DNA from: Rhizophagus clarus
Lineage: Eukaryota; Glomeromycota; Glomeromycetes; Glomerales; Glomeraceae
Assembly (NCBI GenBank): GCA_015698045.1
Contig: BLAL01000044.1
Coordinates: 588,501 to 652,500, forward strand
Direction: 5' to 3'
DNA length: 64,000 bases
Shown in pieces: positions 37,245 through 48,019 of the stretch. The notes beneath the pieces are model-generated. The model made no database searches and was not told where the DNA came from. It worked only from the letters and a program-made list of their open reading frames with translations. The position numbers and the translations under genes are program-made. How positions within the stretch are numbered: position 1 is the stretch's first letter; every line of letters starts with the position of its first letter.

Positions 37245-37619
37245 CTTCTCTAATTAAAAATGTTAAATATACTTTGATTTTATTTTATAATTTAATTAAG
37301 TCATATATATTTGAGAATTAATGTTATAAGAATTATTGCTGTATAAATGATTATTATTAAAATTGTACAGTGTAATATAAATTTGTGCGACAGTAACGTG
37401 TGAATAATTAGAAACACATTTCGAATATATTCTCCAAAGAAAATTTGTAAACGGGTAAACGAGTCAAATCCTGTAATAAATTCCAGACAAAAAAAAAAGT
37501 CAGCAGTATAAATTTGTGCGATAGTAACGCGTGAATAATTAGAACTAAGCCACATTTCGAATAAATTATGTAATAATTAGAGAATCAGTGTGCAAACAGG
37601 CAAACGAGTCAAATCCTGT
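37245..37619. repeat. Degenerate direct repeats of GTGCGACAGTAACG
   Basis: AATTTGTGCGACAGTAACG and variants followed by GTGAATAATTAGAA occur at about 37380 and 37508, with a third weaker unit near 37650 in the adjoining block. CAAACGAGTCAAATCCTGTA occurs near 37451 and 37600. The same words occur at 55251 and 55348 in the second block. Confidence 0.65.
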
Positions 37620-38298
37620 AATACATTCCGGACAATAAAAAAAGTCAGCAGCCACGCAGTAACGTATGAATAATTAGAACTAAGCCATATTTCCACAAGA
37701 AAAAAAAATCACATTTTTTCTGTAATACACGTGAAGACGCGAGTTTTAAAAAAAAAATAGATTACGTAATGGAAGTTTGTGTCACAAAAGTTTGTATTTA
37801 ATATATGTTTGCTAAGAAAAAAAATATCAATTCTCTTTCTCTTCTTTTTTTTCACTTTTCGTTAAGTATGATGTTAAAAGGTAAGGCACAGACAAACTCG
37901 TACATAACTCATACTTTAGCGAATATAAATTTTGAAAATTGGGTAGGGAAACCTGAGCACGAGCGTTCCTTGGTTTAACTTTCGAGTAGGAGTACTCGAA
38001 TGAAATAAGAAAACTTATTTTTTAAAAAATAATTTCTTTTCTTATTTTATTTGCCACGTTGCAAAGTATATTTGATCCGATGTGTTTGCTCAGTGGTTAA
38101 ACGTTGCCTTGAGGCACGTGAATCGAAGGGTGTAATGGGATACCGAATGTAGGTTATGACCTCTAACTCAATTTTCCTTAATAAAGAGTCTAGCTGGGCC
38201 ATTATTATCGATTATTGCTAAATATTCTTTCAGTTATTTAGCTTACTCGACGTTTTGTCCCCAGTGAAGCTATTTAACTTATTAATACACTTGCATAA
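37620..38298 (+). repeat. Duplicated repeat block, copy A
   Basis: From about 37720 to 38298 this segment is nearly base-for-base the same as 55390-55970. Shared landmarks include ACACGTGAAGACGCGAG, GTCACAAAAGTTTGTATTTA, a 36-codon frame (MMLKGKAQTNSYITHTLANI..., 37868-37978), a hairpin AAATAAGAAAA/TTTTCTTATTT near 38005-38050, and GCTCAGTGGTTAAACG at 38089-38104. The last word resembles a tRNA A box and GAATCGAAGG follows about 20 bases later, so a tRNA-derived SINE is possible but weak. Fragments of the same family lie at 29236-29290 and 62703-62745. Confidence 0.8.
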
Positions 38299-38606
38299 GG
38301 CCGGACCAATGTGATTTTCTGTTTAATAAATGTTCCTATTAAAAAAAGTGGGAGGGAGGGGCATTTACAAAATTTTGAAAATATGAAGGAAAGGGGGGGG
38401 ATGTGGGAGTGATGAAGAGGGGAGGTGAAGGGGGGAAGGAAAGGATGTGGGGAGGTGAAGAGAGGAGGGAAAGGATGTGGGGAGGTGAAGAGGGGAGAGA
38501 AGGATGTGGAGGGAGAGGGGTATTTTGGAAAAAAAATCTTTTTGTGTATATATAAAATCAAAATTTTTGAGGATGTTATTAAACAGAAGATCAAATTGGT
38601 CCGGCC
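38299..38606. mobile_element. GGCC-ended MITE, family 1, copy A
   Basis: GGCCGGACCAATGTGATTTT at the left faces AAATTGGTCCGGCC at the right; with CTGTTTAA the inverted repeats extend to about 28 bp. The interior holds a purine-rich minisatellite (38384-38520, GGGGAGGTGAAG words). The left flank is TAA and the right flank TAT, close to the 3-bp TAA duplication of PIF/Harbinger elements seen for family 2. No transposase is encoded. Confidence 0.75.
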
Positions 38607-38659
38607 TATCTTCACACTTTTCCAAATATATAAACTGTCTGTGATTTTTACATGGTTTC

Positions 38660-39418
38660 TTCTCAGAAATCTGTAACTTAGGCTTATTTTTACGTAAGCT
38701 TTATATTTTTGGAAAGTATAATTTTATTTTGTTGCATTATTGAGATTTTTTTTAAAAAAAATACATTTGACTAACTATTACAATTTTAAATTTAGATTTA
38801 AACGTAAGGCCGCTCCAATTTAATTGTTTGTTTAATATCCTGGTTTTATGAAAAAATTTGAGGGAGGAGGGGGGTTTACAACGTATAAAATAAAATTTGG
38901 GATGGAAAATTTCAGATAATTTAACTTTAAAGGGGACATTTAAATATAATATAATATCATATGTTTATTATACATTTCAGATTTTCAAGAAAATGGGGGA
39001 AGGATATGTTAAACAAACAATTAAATTGAAGCGGCCTAACCATTAAGCTTAATTTACATAAGCATTTATATTTTTATATTTTTCGGAAAGTATAATTCTT
39101 TTCTTTTTGTTATATTGATTGAGCTTTAGAAAAAAAAATGCATTTAACTAACTATTATAAATTTGATTTAGGTAAACATAGGTCCTAAGCTTTACGTAAG
39201 TTTTTATATTTTCCGGAAAGTATGATTCTTTTTTTTTTTTTTTTTATATCGATTGAAATACATTTAACTAATAATTATAAATTTAAATTTAGATAAACTA
39301 CTAACGCTAAGCTTACTTTACGTAAGCTTTTGATATTTTTCGGAAAGTATAAATCTTTTTTGTTATTGACTGAATATAAAAAAAATAATACATTTAACTA
39401 ACTATTATTAATTTGGGT
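38660..39418. repeat. About 120-bp tandem units interrupted by a MITE
   Basis: Units contain CTTTACGTAAGCTTTTATAT, CGGAAAGTATAATTCTTT, ATTGATTGAG and ATACATTTAACTAACTATTA in that order. One unit lies before 38808 and three after 39040 (starts near 39048, 39180 and 39300). The GGCC family 2 element sits between the first and second. The same arrangement is found at 56480-57099, and an inverted fragment at 26195-26285. Confidence 0.75.
38808..39036. mobile_element. GGCC-ended MITE, family 2, copy A, TAA target duplication
   Basis: GGCCGCTCCAATTTAATTGT at the left pairs with ACAATTAAATTGAAGCGGCC at the right; the arms run on through TTGTTTAA. Both outer flanks are TAA, consistent with PIF/Harbinger-type insertion. 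229 bp, non-coding. Confidence 0.8.
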
Positions 39419-40559
39419 TCCTTCTCTTTTTAAAATAACCTCCTAATTCTTTCCTCTTAATGATTCTTCTTTTCACGTGAGTTTACACCGTTAACTTGAC
39501 AGAATGCTTTTCATAGTTTTTTGAAACGACGTCTTGATATTCTTTTCTTTGATGCTTTCGTAATATTTAACGCGCACTTTTACAAAGGGTGTTCTAATGA
39601 TATTATATAATTATAATAAAATTAAGAACACGGAGTACTTTAATTGAGTACTTTACGTTCAACACACAATGTTCGTCTGTCTTCAGTCTACATGTACGTG
39701 ATTAGTGACAACAAAAAAAAAAAAAAATTTTGCAACACTAAGATTAGGAAAGTTATGAACAAACTTTCTTTCAGCACACAATTTAAGTAATAATGGAAGA
39801 TGATTTAAGAAAAAAACAGTCGACCGGCAATCATATTTCTAATTTTTATGTTTAATAATATTCATATGACAGAATAATTCTAACTAGTGAATTTGTATTT
39901 TTCTTATTACGTGTAATTTTTCATTTTTAATCAATAATCAATGATTTAATGTTTGATTTATAAAATTTAAAATGTAACATGAGAAATACAGTAAAGCAAT
40001 AAATTAAAATTATGAAACTCGCTTCAGACCTTCTAATGGCTACTTGTTTATTAGGTAAAATTTATGAAAATGAATTATATGGATATGTTGAATACTAAAC
40101 TCTGATCGTTATAATTCACGATTATAATTTATATACCTTGATAATATTCAGATGTGTGGATTTGTAAAATTAATGATAAAACATAATATATTTGATAAAA
40201 AGAATGATTTCTAAAGAATAGTTATAGTTTATTATCATATTTTATTATTATAATTGTATTTTTGTTTTAAAAATATTCTATAACATTTTTATATAAATAT
40301 TATACCGAGTACTTATTTTTCTTATTTTTTATATTTGACAAACTAGAATGCCAAAATAGTTTAATATATATATTTAAGTCAAAAAAAGGCGTAACACAAG
40401 TTACTGTGCACCACGGAGAAATGGAAAATTTATTCCGAGGCAAATGTATTAAAGACAACTCATGCCTTTTTAAGTATAGCTTCTATATTATCATAAAAGT
40501 CGTAAAATGCATTTTTTGCACGATAAAGAGAAGGTTACTATGACTTTCAAGACTTTAAG
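39419..40559. other. Intergenic, AT-rich
   Basis: No gene, RNA or clear repeat seen apart from short A runs. Confidence 0.5.
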
Positions 40560-41163
40560 AAGAATATTTCTAAGATTAACTCTGGAGGATCTGTTTCGGT
40601 TCATGTAGAATATTGGAAGGATACATCAACAAAATATGCAATTAAAATTTGACAAAGATAAAATTTCTATATTAAAAGAAATCATTAACGAAGTACTTTA
40701 TAAATATAATTTGTTTAATACAATTTCTATTGATTTTATAAATATATTATTTTATTTCATTATAGATTAATTTGATGAGGATTGTTTCTAATCCAAAAAT
40801 AATTCAATTTTATGGAGTTACAAAATTAACAGGTAAAAAAATTATTACTATATTAAAAAATAATTGATGCTTTTATATTAAATATATAGCTTATTTTTTT
40901 AGACGAGTTATCACTTGTCCTTGAATATGCAGACGGCGGAACATTAGGAAAATATTTAAGAGATAACGCTACAATCTTAATTAAATGGGAAACTCAATTA
41001 AAATTTGTTAATGAAATTACAGCTGCAACTTCATGGTTACATTTTAAAAAAATCGTACACGGCATATAATTAACGTATTTTTTTTTTTTATTTAGCATCC
41101 CAAAAATATTTTGATACATCAGCATACAATAAAATTAGCAGATTTTGGAGGTTCACGTTTATA
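40560..41163 (+). pseudogene. Protein kinase fragment, broken
   Basis: Pieces of an N-lobe and catalytic-loop region in order: glycine loop and beta3 (NSGGSVSVHVEYW, YAIKI) at about 40570-40650, then a frameshift into KFDKDKISILKEIINE. An exon at 40766-40832 reads MRIVSNPKIIQFYGVTKL. An exon from 40903 reads ELSLVLEYADGGTLGKYL and VNEITAATSWLHFKKIVHG. After a damaged junction come HPKNILIHQHTIKLADFGGS and a stop at 41161. The catalytic HRD motif is lost at the junction, while the DFG Asp remains. The style is that of the large tyrosine-kinase-like families of Glomeromycotina. Not functional. Confidence 0.75.
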
Positions 41164-42291
41164 AGGATCCGATTTCTATTGTAAAAGGGAAGGAAAAGGA
41201 AAGAAAAAGGAACATATAAAAGGGAAAGGATAGGATGTATAGGATGTATAAAAGGAAGGGAAAGGAAAAAAAATTTCGTTAAAAATTTATGATCAAATTG
41301 TGGCCAAAAACGCTAATATTAATCATGTGGTACACATTGATGTTACTGCTGTTACCACTGATTTTATACCGATTGAATGGTAGTAATAGATAAATAAATG
41401 TTAAAAGTATAACAATGGGTTGACAGACAGCAATCAGTATATAAAAAATAACATTTATCACGGAAAATCAGAAAGGGATCACAATCGGATAAGATCACAC
41501 CAATATTACTGCCTCCCTCGGCGCTTTGTAAAATGAGTGAATCTTTTATTACAAGTGTTGGCTAACTAAACTATTTAAATAAACCACAAAACTCACTGCT
41601 TTCCCACTCACTCCTTTTGTCCCTCCTGTCAATTTCGTCCAGAGGTCAATTTTGTCCGATAGTCATAAATGTCCTCTGGTCAATCTTAACTATATGCAAT
41701 AAATCAATATATATATATATATATATTAAATAATCTAAACTAAAACCAAAAAAAATATTCGTGACATTACGTTTGTAAGTGCAAATATTAATATTACACA
41801 TAAAAATTTAAAAATTCTTAAAGTCGAAATTCTTAGTAATAACAAGCTTAAAATATCTTAAGGATTTTGAAAGAATCCTTAAGGATTTTTAAATTTAAAA
41901 GATTAAGGATTCTTAAGTAATTTTAGGAACGAGTCTTTAAGGATCCATACACATACAAATAAGTGTAAATAACCGTGGGTAGCTCCTCGGTTCCCCCATG
42001 GAAAATGGCCTCTTGTTTTATGATTTAAAATGAAAGTAATATATACATTGTAGCTTACAATAATAAAAATTCATTTATTTTTCAACTAGTGCGATAATGC
42101 GGTATAGCCCTATGCGTCCAAATATTTAAAGTTTTAAAAATCTTTTTAATCTTCTTTTTTCCTGGCGCAATTTTGGCGACTCACTACCCACGACCTCACT
42201 CAAGTCAAAATCAATAAAAAAAGTAATAGCGTCTCTAGAATATTTTGCTCTGAGATATCATTGTGTAGGACGCCACAATTATGTATTGACT
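41164..42291. other. Intergenic with purine tract and short palindromic words
   Basis: 41180-41275 is a GGAAAGG-type purine tract. 41780-41950 repeats TTAAGGATT words, including the palindrome AATCCTTAAGGATT. 41620-41690 repeats GGTCAATTTTGTCC-like words. No gene seen. Confidence 0.45.
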
Positions 42292-43548
42292 TTAGCTATT
42301 GACTATTAACTTTTTTTCCTCTTTAGTGAGTCTTTCCGGATCAATGTGATGGGCGCCCTCAATTAATTGTAACGCTAATGCAAAAAGATATCTGTCATAA
42401 ATGTAACCGTTGTAGAACAAAGGTGGAATATCACGACCTAATATTAATATTGCAATAGATAAGTTAATATTATCCAAAAATATTATGAATGAAAAAAAAT
42501 GTACCTTGACATTCTTTCAAAATAGAATATATATGGGCTTCATGTTTTAGCGTTTTCATCTCCTCTTGCTTCTTATATGCATCACAAGTCTTCCATGCTA
42601 CATCTTGATTATCATAATATCCAGAAAAAACTTTTCTGAATGACCCGCCACCTATATAATCACCTACGGTAATAATTCTCTTTGATGAACTTGCCATTGT
42701 TTCACTACCGCTCTTTGATTTTCTCTTCCTCTTCCCTAAACCAACATAATCATCACCATTATCATCAGAGCCATCAGAGTCATCAGAATCGTAATCTGGG
42801 TCGTTATAATCATCAGAATCATGGTAACTAGAGTCATTATCATCATCATTATTAGATGAATAACTGTCAAGCTCTACACGTCTCACATTATCATTAATGG
42901 CAAGTTGGCTGATATAGTAAACGCATTCGCGTAAAGTCGGATTAGTATCAGTGAGTTGAATAACACGGGAAATATAAAGGGTGGTTGAATTTGTTTCTTT
43001 TCGCTTGAGAAAATATGTATCACTATAATTTGATAAAATGACATAATGTAGGCCATTACCAAATATCTGCGATAGGATATGTTTCTTGAATCTAAAATTT
43101 GGATCCATTATTCCACGCCAGTCATTATATTGATAAATTTATCATAAATCAAGATTGTGACGCGTTTTCATTTCCACTGGCATCTTGGCCATTGTGTAAT
43201 TATTAGTGCATAAAACATAATCAGAAGCACCCAAGAATCTGGCAGGTGTTGCATTAAACACTCCTTGTGATAATAATGCTTCGACAGGTGCTAAAACATT
43301 AAAATATAAATGAGTTTTTGCATCGTCTTTGACTCTGAGAGGTTGTGCATTAGTTGAATTGTCCAGGCGGAAGACTATTTTGTTGTACGGCAAGTCTGAC
43401 AGCTAGAAAGAATCTGATCCATTCCCTCACGTTGTCTGGAAACCGTGGATAAATAGATATTGTTGAAGATGGATTAGGTGAATTTTGCGGGATCTATTGG
43501 CAAACTGGGACGACGTGACCTAGTAATTGACCTGCTGTTTGAGCCATA
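42292..43548 (-). pseudogene. Nuclease-like plus kinase-like effector-type gene, fossil
   Basis: Parts in order from the 5' side: a short N-terminus (MAQTAGQLLGHVVPVCQ, near 43548); a region at 43142-43393 with APVEALL, GASDYVL and PVEMKT, spaced like the Glu, Asp and Glu-x-Lys of PD-(D/E)XK nuclease folds; a linker; an acidic Asp/Ser stretch (about 42780-42880); a basic patch KRKRKSKSG that could be a nuclear signal; then a kinase-like N-lobe (VGDYIGGGSFRKVFSGYY, VAWKT). A GT-AG intron at about 42398-42475 precedes a last part RDIPPLFYNGYIYD. The kinase catalytic loop is absent. Nuclease and kinase pairings of this sort are known from Crinkler-type effectors. The copy looks broken, with about three breaks. 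Confidence 0.55.
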
Positions 43549-44412
43549 ATAGAAGACTATTAGAAGAGCAAGAAGAAAACTATTGTTCTTATATGATAAA
43601 ATAATCATTATATATAAATCATTAACTTTTTGATTCAAATTCCGAATCAGTTAAAATCATAAAATCACATTTCCGTCATAAATAGACTCTGTGCGACAAA
43701 AAAGTTTCACAACTAAGCCACCTTAAATTGCTCATAATAATAATTAGTTGTGTAATTCCAGATGAATAAAATTATATTCGAAAAAAATAATAATGAATTG
43801 CAAAAGCGTTTAAAGTTTGAGTTTACTCAATAAGACCTAATTCTCGGAGATGTTCAGGAATAACTTATATATGGGTCTTCGTAGTCTTAAAACAATCAAA
43901 TTCTTTTTGCAAAGTTCTTTTTTGAGCTGATCACGCATGACGCAACAACTGCTTTTCAAATTCTCCCAGATCTTTGTGAAAGTGTTTTACGTGTTGCTCA
44001 TGCTGTTTACCTTGTACTTTTATAGCAAAGCCGTACTGTGGATAGTAGATGTCAAGTTCTAGCCCTCACCACTCTTTAACGTCATTAGGATTTTTGTCAA
44101 TCATCATTGGATTGCCCATTTGTGAAATAACTATCTATTTATACAAATCATCCGGTCTAATATATTAATGATAGATCGAAAAAATAAAATGCCAATTCGA
44201 TTCCAATAATAATGGTGGCTTAGTTACTGTGCCGCAATATCTGATTGGACGATCATCTCGTGATTTGAGTTGCGGGAAGGATTTCCTTATAATTTCACAC
44301 TTTTAATTCACTTTTAAATACCTTTAAAAAATTTTAAAAAATATATTTTCATGCTTTTGAAATTTACAATTTATATATATATTTAATAAAAAAATAAAAA
44401 AGCAAAATATTC
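43549..44412. other. Intergenic
   Basis: AT-rich. A GC-richer part at 43870-44110 has no usable frame. No repeat structure is recognised. Confidence 0.45.
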
Positions 44413-44797
44413 ATTTAAAAAAATTTATTTATTTATTTATTTATTTAATGATTACGACAGAATAGCGCATGGTATACTCGATATAGCACAATTTCACTAG
44501 GCAAAATCTACACTATATACATAAGTATAACCAAAATCCCCTTCAAAGAAAGAAACCGCTCTGCCAGGATATTTCAGAACAGCCTGGCTGGCCTACTATA
44601 CACTTTACTTTTTTTTCACCAAAAAAAAGAAAGCCTGGAACCAAGCTACATCCTACAAAATTAAAGAAAAAAAAGTAAAGGTGACATAAACAAAAAATAC
44701 GAGTGGGATAAAAGGCTAAAAAAAAAGGGGAAAAAACATTAAACACTACTCCACTAAGAAAAAGAATAAACTAGAAAAAAAACTCCTAAACTATCTA

Positions 44798-45738
44798 TTA
44801 ATCTAAAAGTGAAAGAACGAGTTTTAAGATGTCTGCTTTGTCTAAACCCGCCTTTTCCGTCTTCTGCTTCATGTTCCGGTAGGAGGAAGTATGCAGCACT
44901 GAACGTGGTGTACCCTGCTTCTGTAAAGACTTCTTGGAACCTTGGGTACCATTATCCCTACTGGTGCATTTTGAAGATGACCCTGACGAAGCAGCTTCTA
45001 GTTCCTTCTTCTTTTGAGGGTGACCGCTCAAACGATACCATCTATATTCCACATGTTCGTATACAAAGGGGATTCTAAAACCGTCTTTAGGTTCTCGTAA
45101 GTTTTGAAGAACCCCAACATTGTAACTTGATCGGCACCTTGTTTGAGGAATTTGTAGGCTTTAATGCCTTGATCTTTAAAAAAAGAATCTCGTTTATCAT
45201 AATCCTGGACTAGTAGGGGATCAGTGGTAACTGATACTGGCAAACCCTCTACTTTGGCAGAAAACGTTGATCAGTTCATTCTTTGTTTTAATATCCACCA
45301 TCTGGAAAACCGGCGCACTTCAAGTTTGTGTAAACAATGACACCACCTCCCTCCATCGAAAGCTTGAAGTGTAAATTGATTGAACGCAATCTTGACATGG
45401 ACCGTCAGGTATTTCCGCTGCCTTTTGATTGATATTGCTATGACCAAGCCCTATGTAGTTAGGTGTGAGAGAATTAATTCATGGAACCATGTTGCTGGGA
45501 TGTCATACAAGGTGACGTTTCTAACTGAATTTTTGAGATATACAGGAAATTCTTGCATAACTATTATTTTCTCGATCTTCTTGGATTTTTTGTCATGTGA
45601 TTTCCAGCCTGAATTAGGTCAATCCTTGCCACCTTTGGGCTGAGATGGCGGTATTTTTTCTTCTGACTTATCATTACCAGTTTTAGCAGTCATTGTCGAG
45701 GAAGTAGCTATAACAGGCGTAGGTTCAGGAGGGACCTC
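44798..45738 (-). pseudogene. RRM-like ORF1, C-terminal part of copy C
   Basis: Reading from 45738 the frame of the 5' part resumes (EVPPEPTPVIATSSTMTAKT). An RRM-like core lies at about 45400-45530 with RNVTLYDIPATW and GLVIAISIKRQRKYLTV. Later parts include DQGIKAYKFLKQGADQVTML and a C-terminal Ser/Lys-rich tail ending ADILKLVLSLLD at 44798, comparable to the short terminal helix of copies B (TLVDLLKKLV) and D (LCTLLKSLIQKL). The frame is interrupted several times. Role as in the sister copies: probable RNA-binding ORF1 protein. Confidence 0.6.
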
Positions 45739-46104
45739 CGGTATTATCCTAGAAGTTATTTTTTATTTTTTATTTTTGATTGCAGACAGTAAAATAGAAC
45801 AGTGATACATATATAAGCACTCAAAAATGTGAAACTAATAAAGAAAACCATTACTAATTGTCACCGACTCCAAAGAACCAGCACTGTCCGCCTCAGCGAA
45901 CTGGAGCGAAAAAGAAATTCCACCCACCGATCCCAAGGGATAAACGCCAAGAGAAAAAAAATAAAAAGAAATAAAACGAGAAGAAACGCACTGGGGAAAT
46001 AAAAAGGGAGACCAAGTCATAACCGTTTCTTAGGCCGTAGCAAAATGTGGAAACACCTGATCTACGCTAAAATCCTATGGAATATAAGAAGATAAAATGA
46101 ATTA

Positions 46105-46797
46105 CTAGGTTAGCGATTTTCCGTCTAGCTTCTGTATAAGAGATTTGAGAAGCGTGCATAAGTCATCCGAAACTGCGGTCTTTTTACGAGACTTGTTCTT
46201 TTTGGCTTTGGACTTCTTATGGTCAGGGCAAACCTGGACCTGTTTGGGAGGGTTCGATTGTCGTGTTTTCTGAGTGGAATCACTCTGTTTGTCTTTATTC
46301 TTCTTCGACTTAATCGGTAAGGGTGTCCTGGAATTCGTCAGCTTTATTTTGTCCGTTTGTAAGGTGAGTGCTCGCATCAACCTTTCATGCGTCTCAAAAT
46401 AGAGTATTCCTTTGAGCCCTTGTTTATCCTTGATGACTTTCCATGCCGCAGCTCTCGTATACTGGAGGAGGGATTCGCCATCAGGGGTGAATTTGCTATA
46501 TATTGCATCTTCTGTAGTATCAGCGGGGAAGCGGAAGGAGGCTTGAAATATTTCTCGACTCTTTCTTTGTGCGAGCTTCCATTCGCCAGGGAACCACCAA
46601 ACCCATATACCTCCTAGTTGGGTACACCAAGGCATCAAGATGAACTCGGTATCCTTTGTGGGGTTTAAAATTATGTCCACACGGATCGTGTAGTACTTAT
46701 GTTGGGTCTTGAGGGAGATGTTTAAAACGCGGCCCCAGTCAGAAAAGGCAGACCTTATTTTATCTGAGGACCATTTGGTGGGTACATCGTAGACCAT
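46105..46797 (-). CDS. RRM-like ORF1, C-terminal part of copy D
   Basis: Begins MVYDVPTKWSSDKIRSAFSD and continues WGRVLNISLKTQHKYYTI, the RRM-like core, then WWFPGEWKLAQRKSREIF, the family block also seen in copies A and B. A second helical part (YTRAAAWKVIKDKQGLKGIL) precedes a long basic tail (KSKAKKNKSRKKTAV) with a terminal helix LCTLLKSLIQKL. The frame is open upstream to about 46915, where the N-terminal part (46911-47430) ends in a neighbouring frame near a C run, so this copy has about one break. RNA binding is inferred. Confidence 0.65.
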   Translation of the reverse strand: MVYDVPTKWSSDKIRSAFSDWGRVLNISLKTQHKYYTIRVDIILNPTKDTEFILMPWCTQLGGIWVWWFPGEWKLAQRKSREIFQASFRFPADTTEDAIYSKFTPDGESLLQYTRAAAWKVIKDKQGLKGILYFETHERLMRALTLQTDKIKLTNSRTPLPIKSKKNKDKQSDSTQKTRQSNPPKQVQVCPDHKKSKAKKNKSRKKTAVSDDLCTLLKSLIQKLDGKSLT

Positions 46798-46910
46798 GAT
46801 AGTTCGACGTTGACGATTTTGACTTTCATGAACAATGTTATTATCGCACGTGACTTTCTGAATCGACCCTTGCTTCTCTTTGCCTTTTTTAGATTTTGCG
46901 GCTGGAAGTG

Positions 46911-47430
46911 TTACAACAGGGGGGCGATCACAGATACATCCCGCGTAATTACCGGATCAACGGCCAATTTCGGAGTAAAACTCGTGGCTGCCGCCGATAA
47001 CTTACTATCTATGATCATCGCCTGAGATTCTGTTGATATTATTGGTGCGCTTTGTTCCAGTTGTGCCCATGATTGCTGCGGCTCCAAGTCTTCGAAATTG
47101 TTTCCTTGAGAGGGCGGTTGTAACATATCTTTGACCTTGATATAAAGTCTATCTAGTGTTAAACGCAAGTGCTTTTTTCCTAGACTAGTCGGTATAATAA
47201 GGTTGTTATGGGCGTAGTTTCTTTCAACAACAAACCGGCGGTCAGTTCTTTGAAACAAGTTACTCTCGCCGACGAGATAAGTAAGCGTTTTGTGTTGTTT
47301 AGTATCTGTAATAGGTTTTCCTAGGGGGGTCACTGGATATACTTGACCTAAGTCTTTTATCAGTTCATCCTCGAAGGTTTTTATTAACTCTGTGATGGTT
47401 GTGGACCAAAAATTTTCAAAATTTTCCATC
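46911..47430 (-). CDS. ORF1 N-terminal part of copy D
   Basis: From the ATG at 47430 (MENFENFWSTTITELIKTFE) the frame stays open for about 170 residues. The first half is helical and charged. The second is Gln/Pro/Ser-rich (QPPSQGNNFEDLEPQQSWAQ), typical of a flexible linker before the RRM-like core. The open frame extends upstream of the ATG across the junction into copy C, so the true element start is taken as 47430. No known domain recognised in the N-terminal half. Confidence 0.55.
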
Positions 47431-47512
47431 TTCTCTATATGTATTTTGTCTGCGTATTTTATGACAAAAATTTTTGTGAGAAAGAGTTTTTTTTTCGGTA
47501 TTATCCTAGAAG

Positions 47513-47942
47513 GCTGTTGATTGGTATCTGTAATTATGCCATCCATCTCATCACGTGAGGGATTGTCAACTTCGGGGTTTTTGCTGTCTGTATTATCGTC
47601 CACCAAAGTGTCCAGATAAACATCCACAGGCTCAAAGGCCTTTTGGGCTACCCGCTCTTCAAGGTTGAACAGTATAGATATTAGTGTTCCAGGAACAGCA
47701 AAGTATTCTGAATAACGTTGATAGTTTTGGGGGGTGGGCCTGGGCTCCAAACTGTGAAACTACGAACTTTGTCTGGTCATCATATGTTCGTTGGAAAAAA
47801 CCCTGAGGCATACTCTTTAGCGCCACATCCAAAACGCTGTATTGTTCTGTAAAAAAATCTCTCATACGTTGTCCACTACAGGACTCTTTATAGGTTCATT
47901 TTCATCAGGTGCCAATAGAGAAAATGTATTTCGGCTTTCCAT
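47513..47942 (-). pseudogene. ORF1 N-terminal part of copy C
   Basis: Starts at the ATG at 47942 (MESRNTFSLLAPDENEPIKS). Coding-like pieces follow in more than one frame (FTEQYSVLDVALKSMPQGFF, FAVPGTLISILFNLEERVAQ) and end at the target duplication of copy D. On the far side of copy D the same frame resumes at 45738. About three breaks in this part. Sequence is distinct from copy D's N-terminus, so the copies belong to different subfamilies. Confidence 0.5.
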
Positions 47943-48019
47943 AATATTATTTTGAAAATTTATACTGCGGTTTTTCAGGAAAGGAGTGAGAGTTTTTTTT
48001 TTTTTTTATTTAAAAAAAT

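Larger units (their letters stand above)
45756..47495 (-). mobile_element. ORF1-only non-LTR retroposon, copy D, nested, 17-bp target duplication
   Basis: CGGTATTATCCTAGAAG occurs exactly at 45739-45755 and 47496-47512. The 1,740-bp insert is minus-strand: the 5' end is an A run then CTCTTTCTCAC, and the 3' end is an AAAAAATA-type repeat tail (plus-strand 45756-45778). It lies inside the coding region of copy C. It encodes one long ORF1-like protein and about 350 bp of 3' untranslated DNA, and nothing resembling reverse transcriptase or endonuclease. It is the youngest-looking of the four copies. Confidence 0.88.
44425..48007 (-). mobile_element. ORF1-only non-LTR retroposon, copy C, carrying nested copy D
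   Basis: ATTTAAAAAAAT flanks the whole segment (44413-44424 and 48008-48019), a 12-bp duplication of low complexity. The minus-strand 5' end is an A run then CTCTCACTCC. The 3' end is an AAAT repeat tail (about 44425-44448). Without the nested insert and its duplication the element is about 1,826 bp, the size of copies A and B. Coding parts lie at 47513-47942 on the 5' side and 44798-45738 on the 3' side. A 3' untranslated part of about 370 bp follows. No reverse transcriptase. Confidence 0.75.

Noticed and set aside
38274-38676. Pro/Ser- and Gly/Lys-rich frames on both strands
   Set aside because: They are produced by the purine minisatellite inside the GGCC family 1 element.
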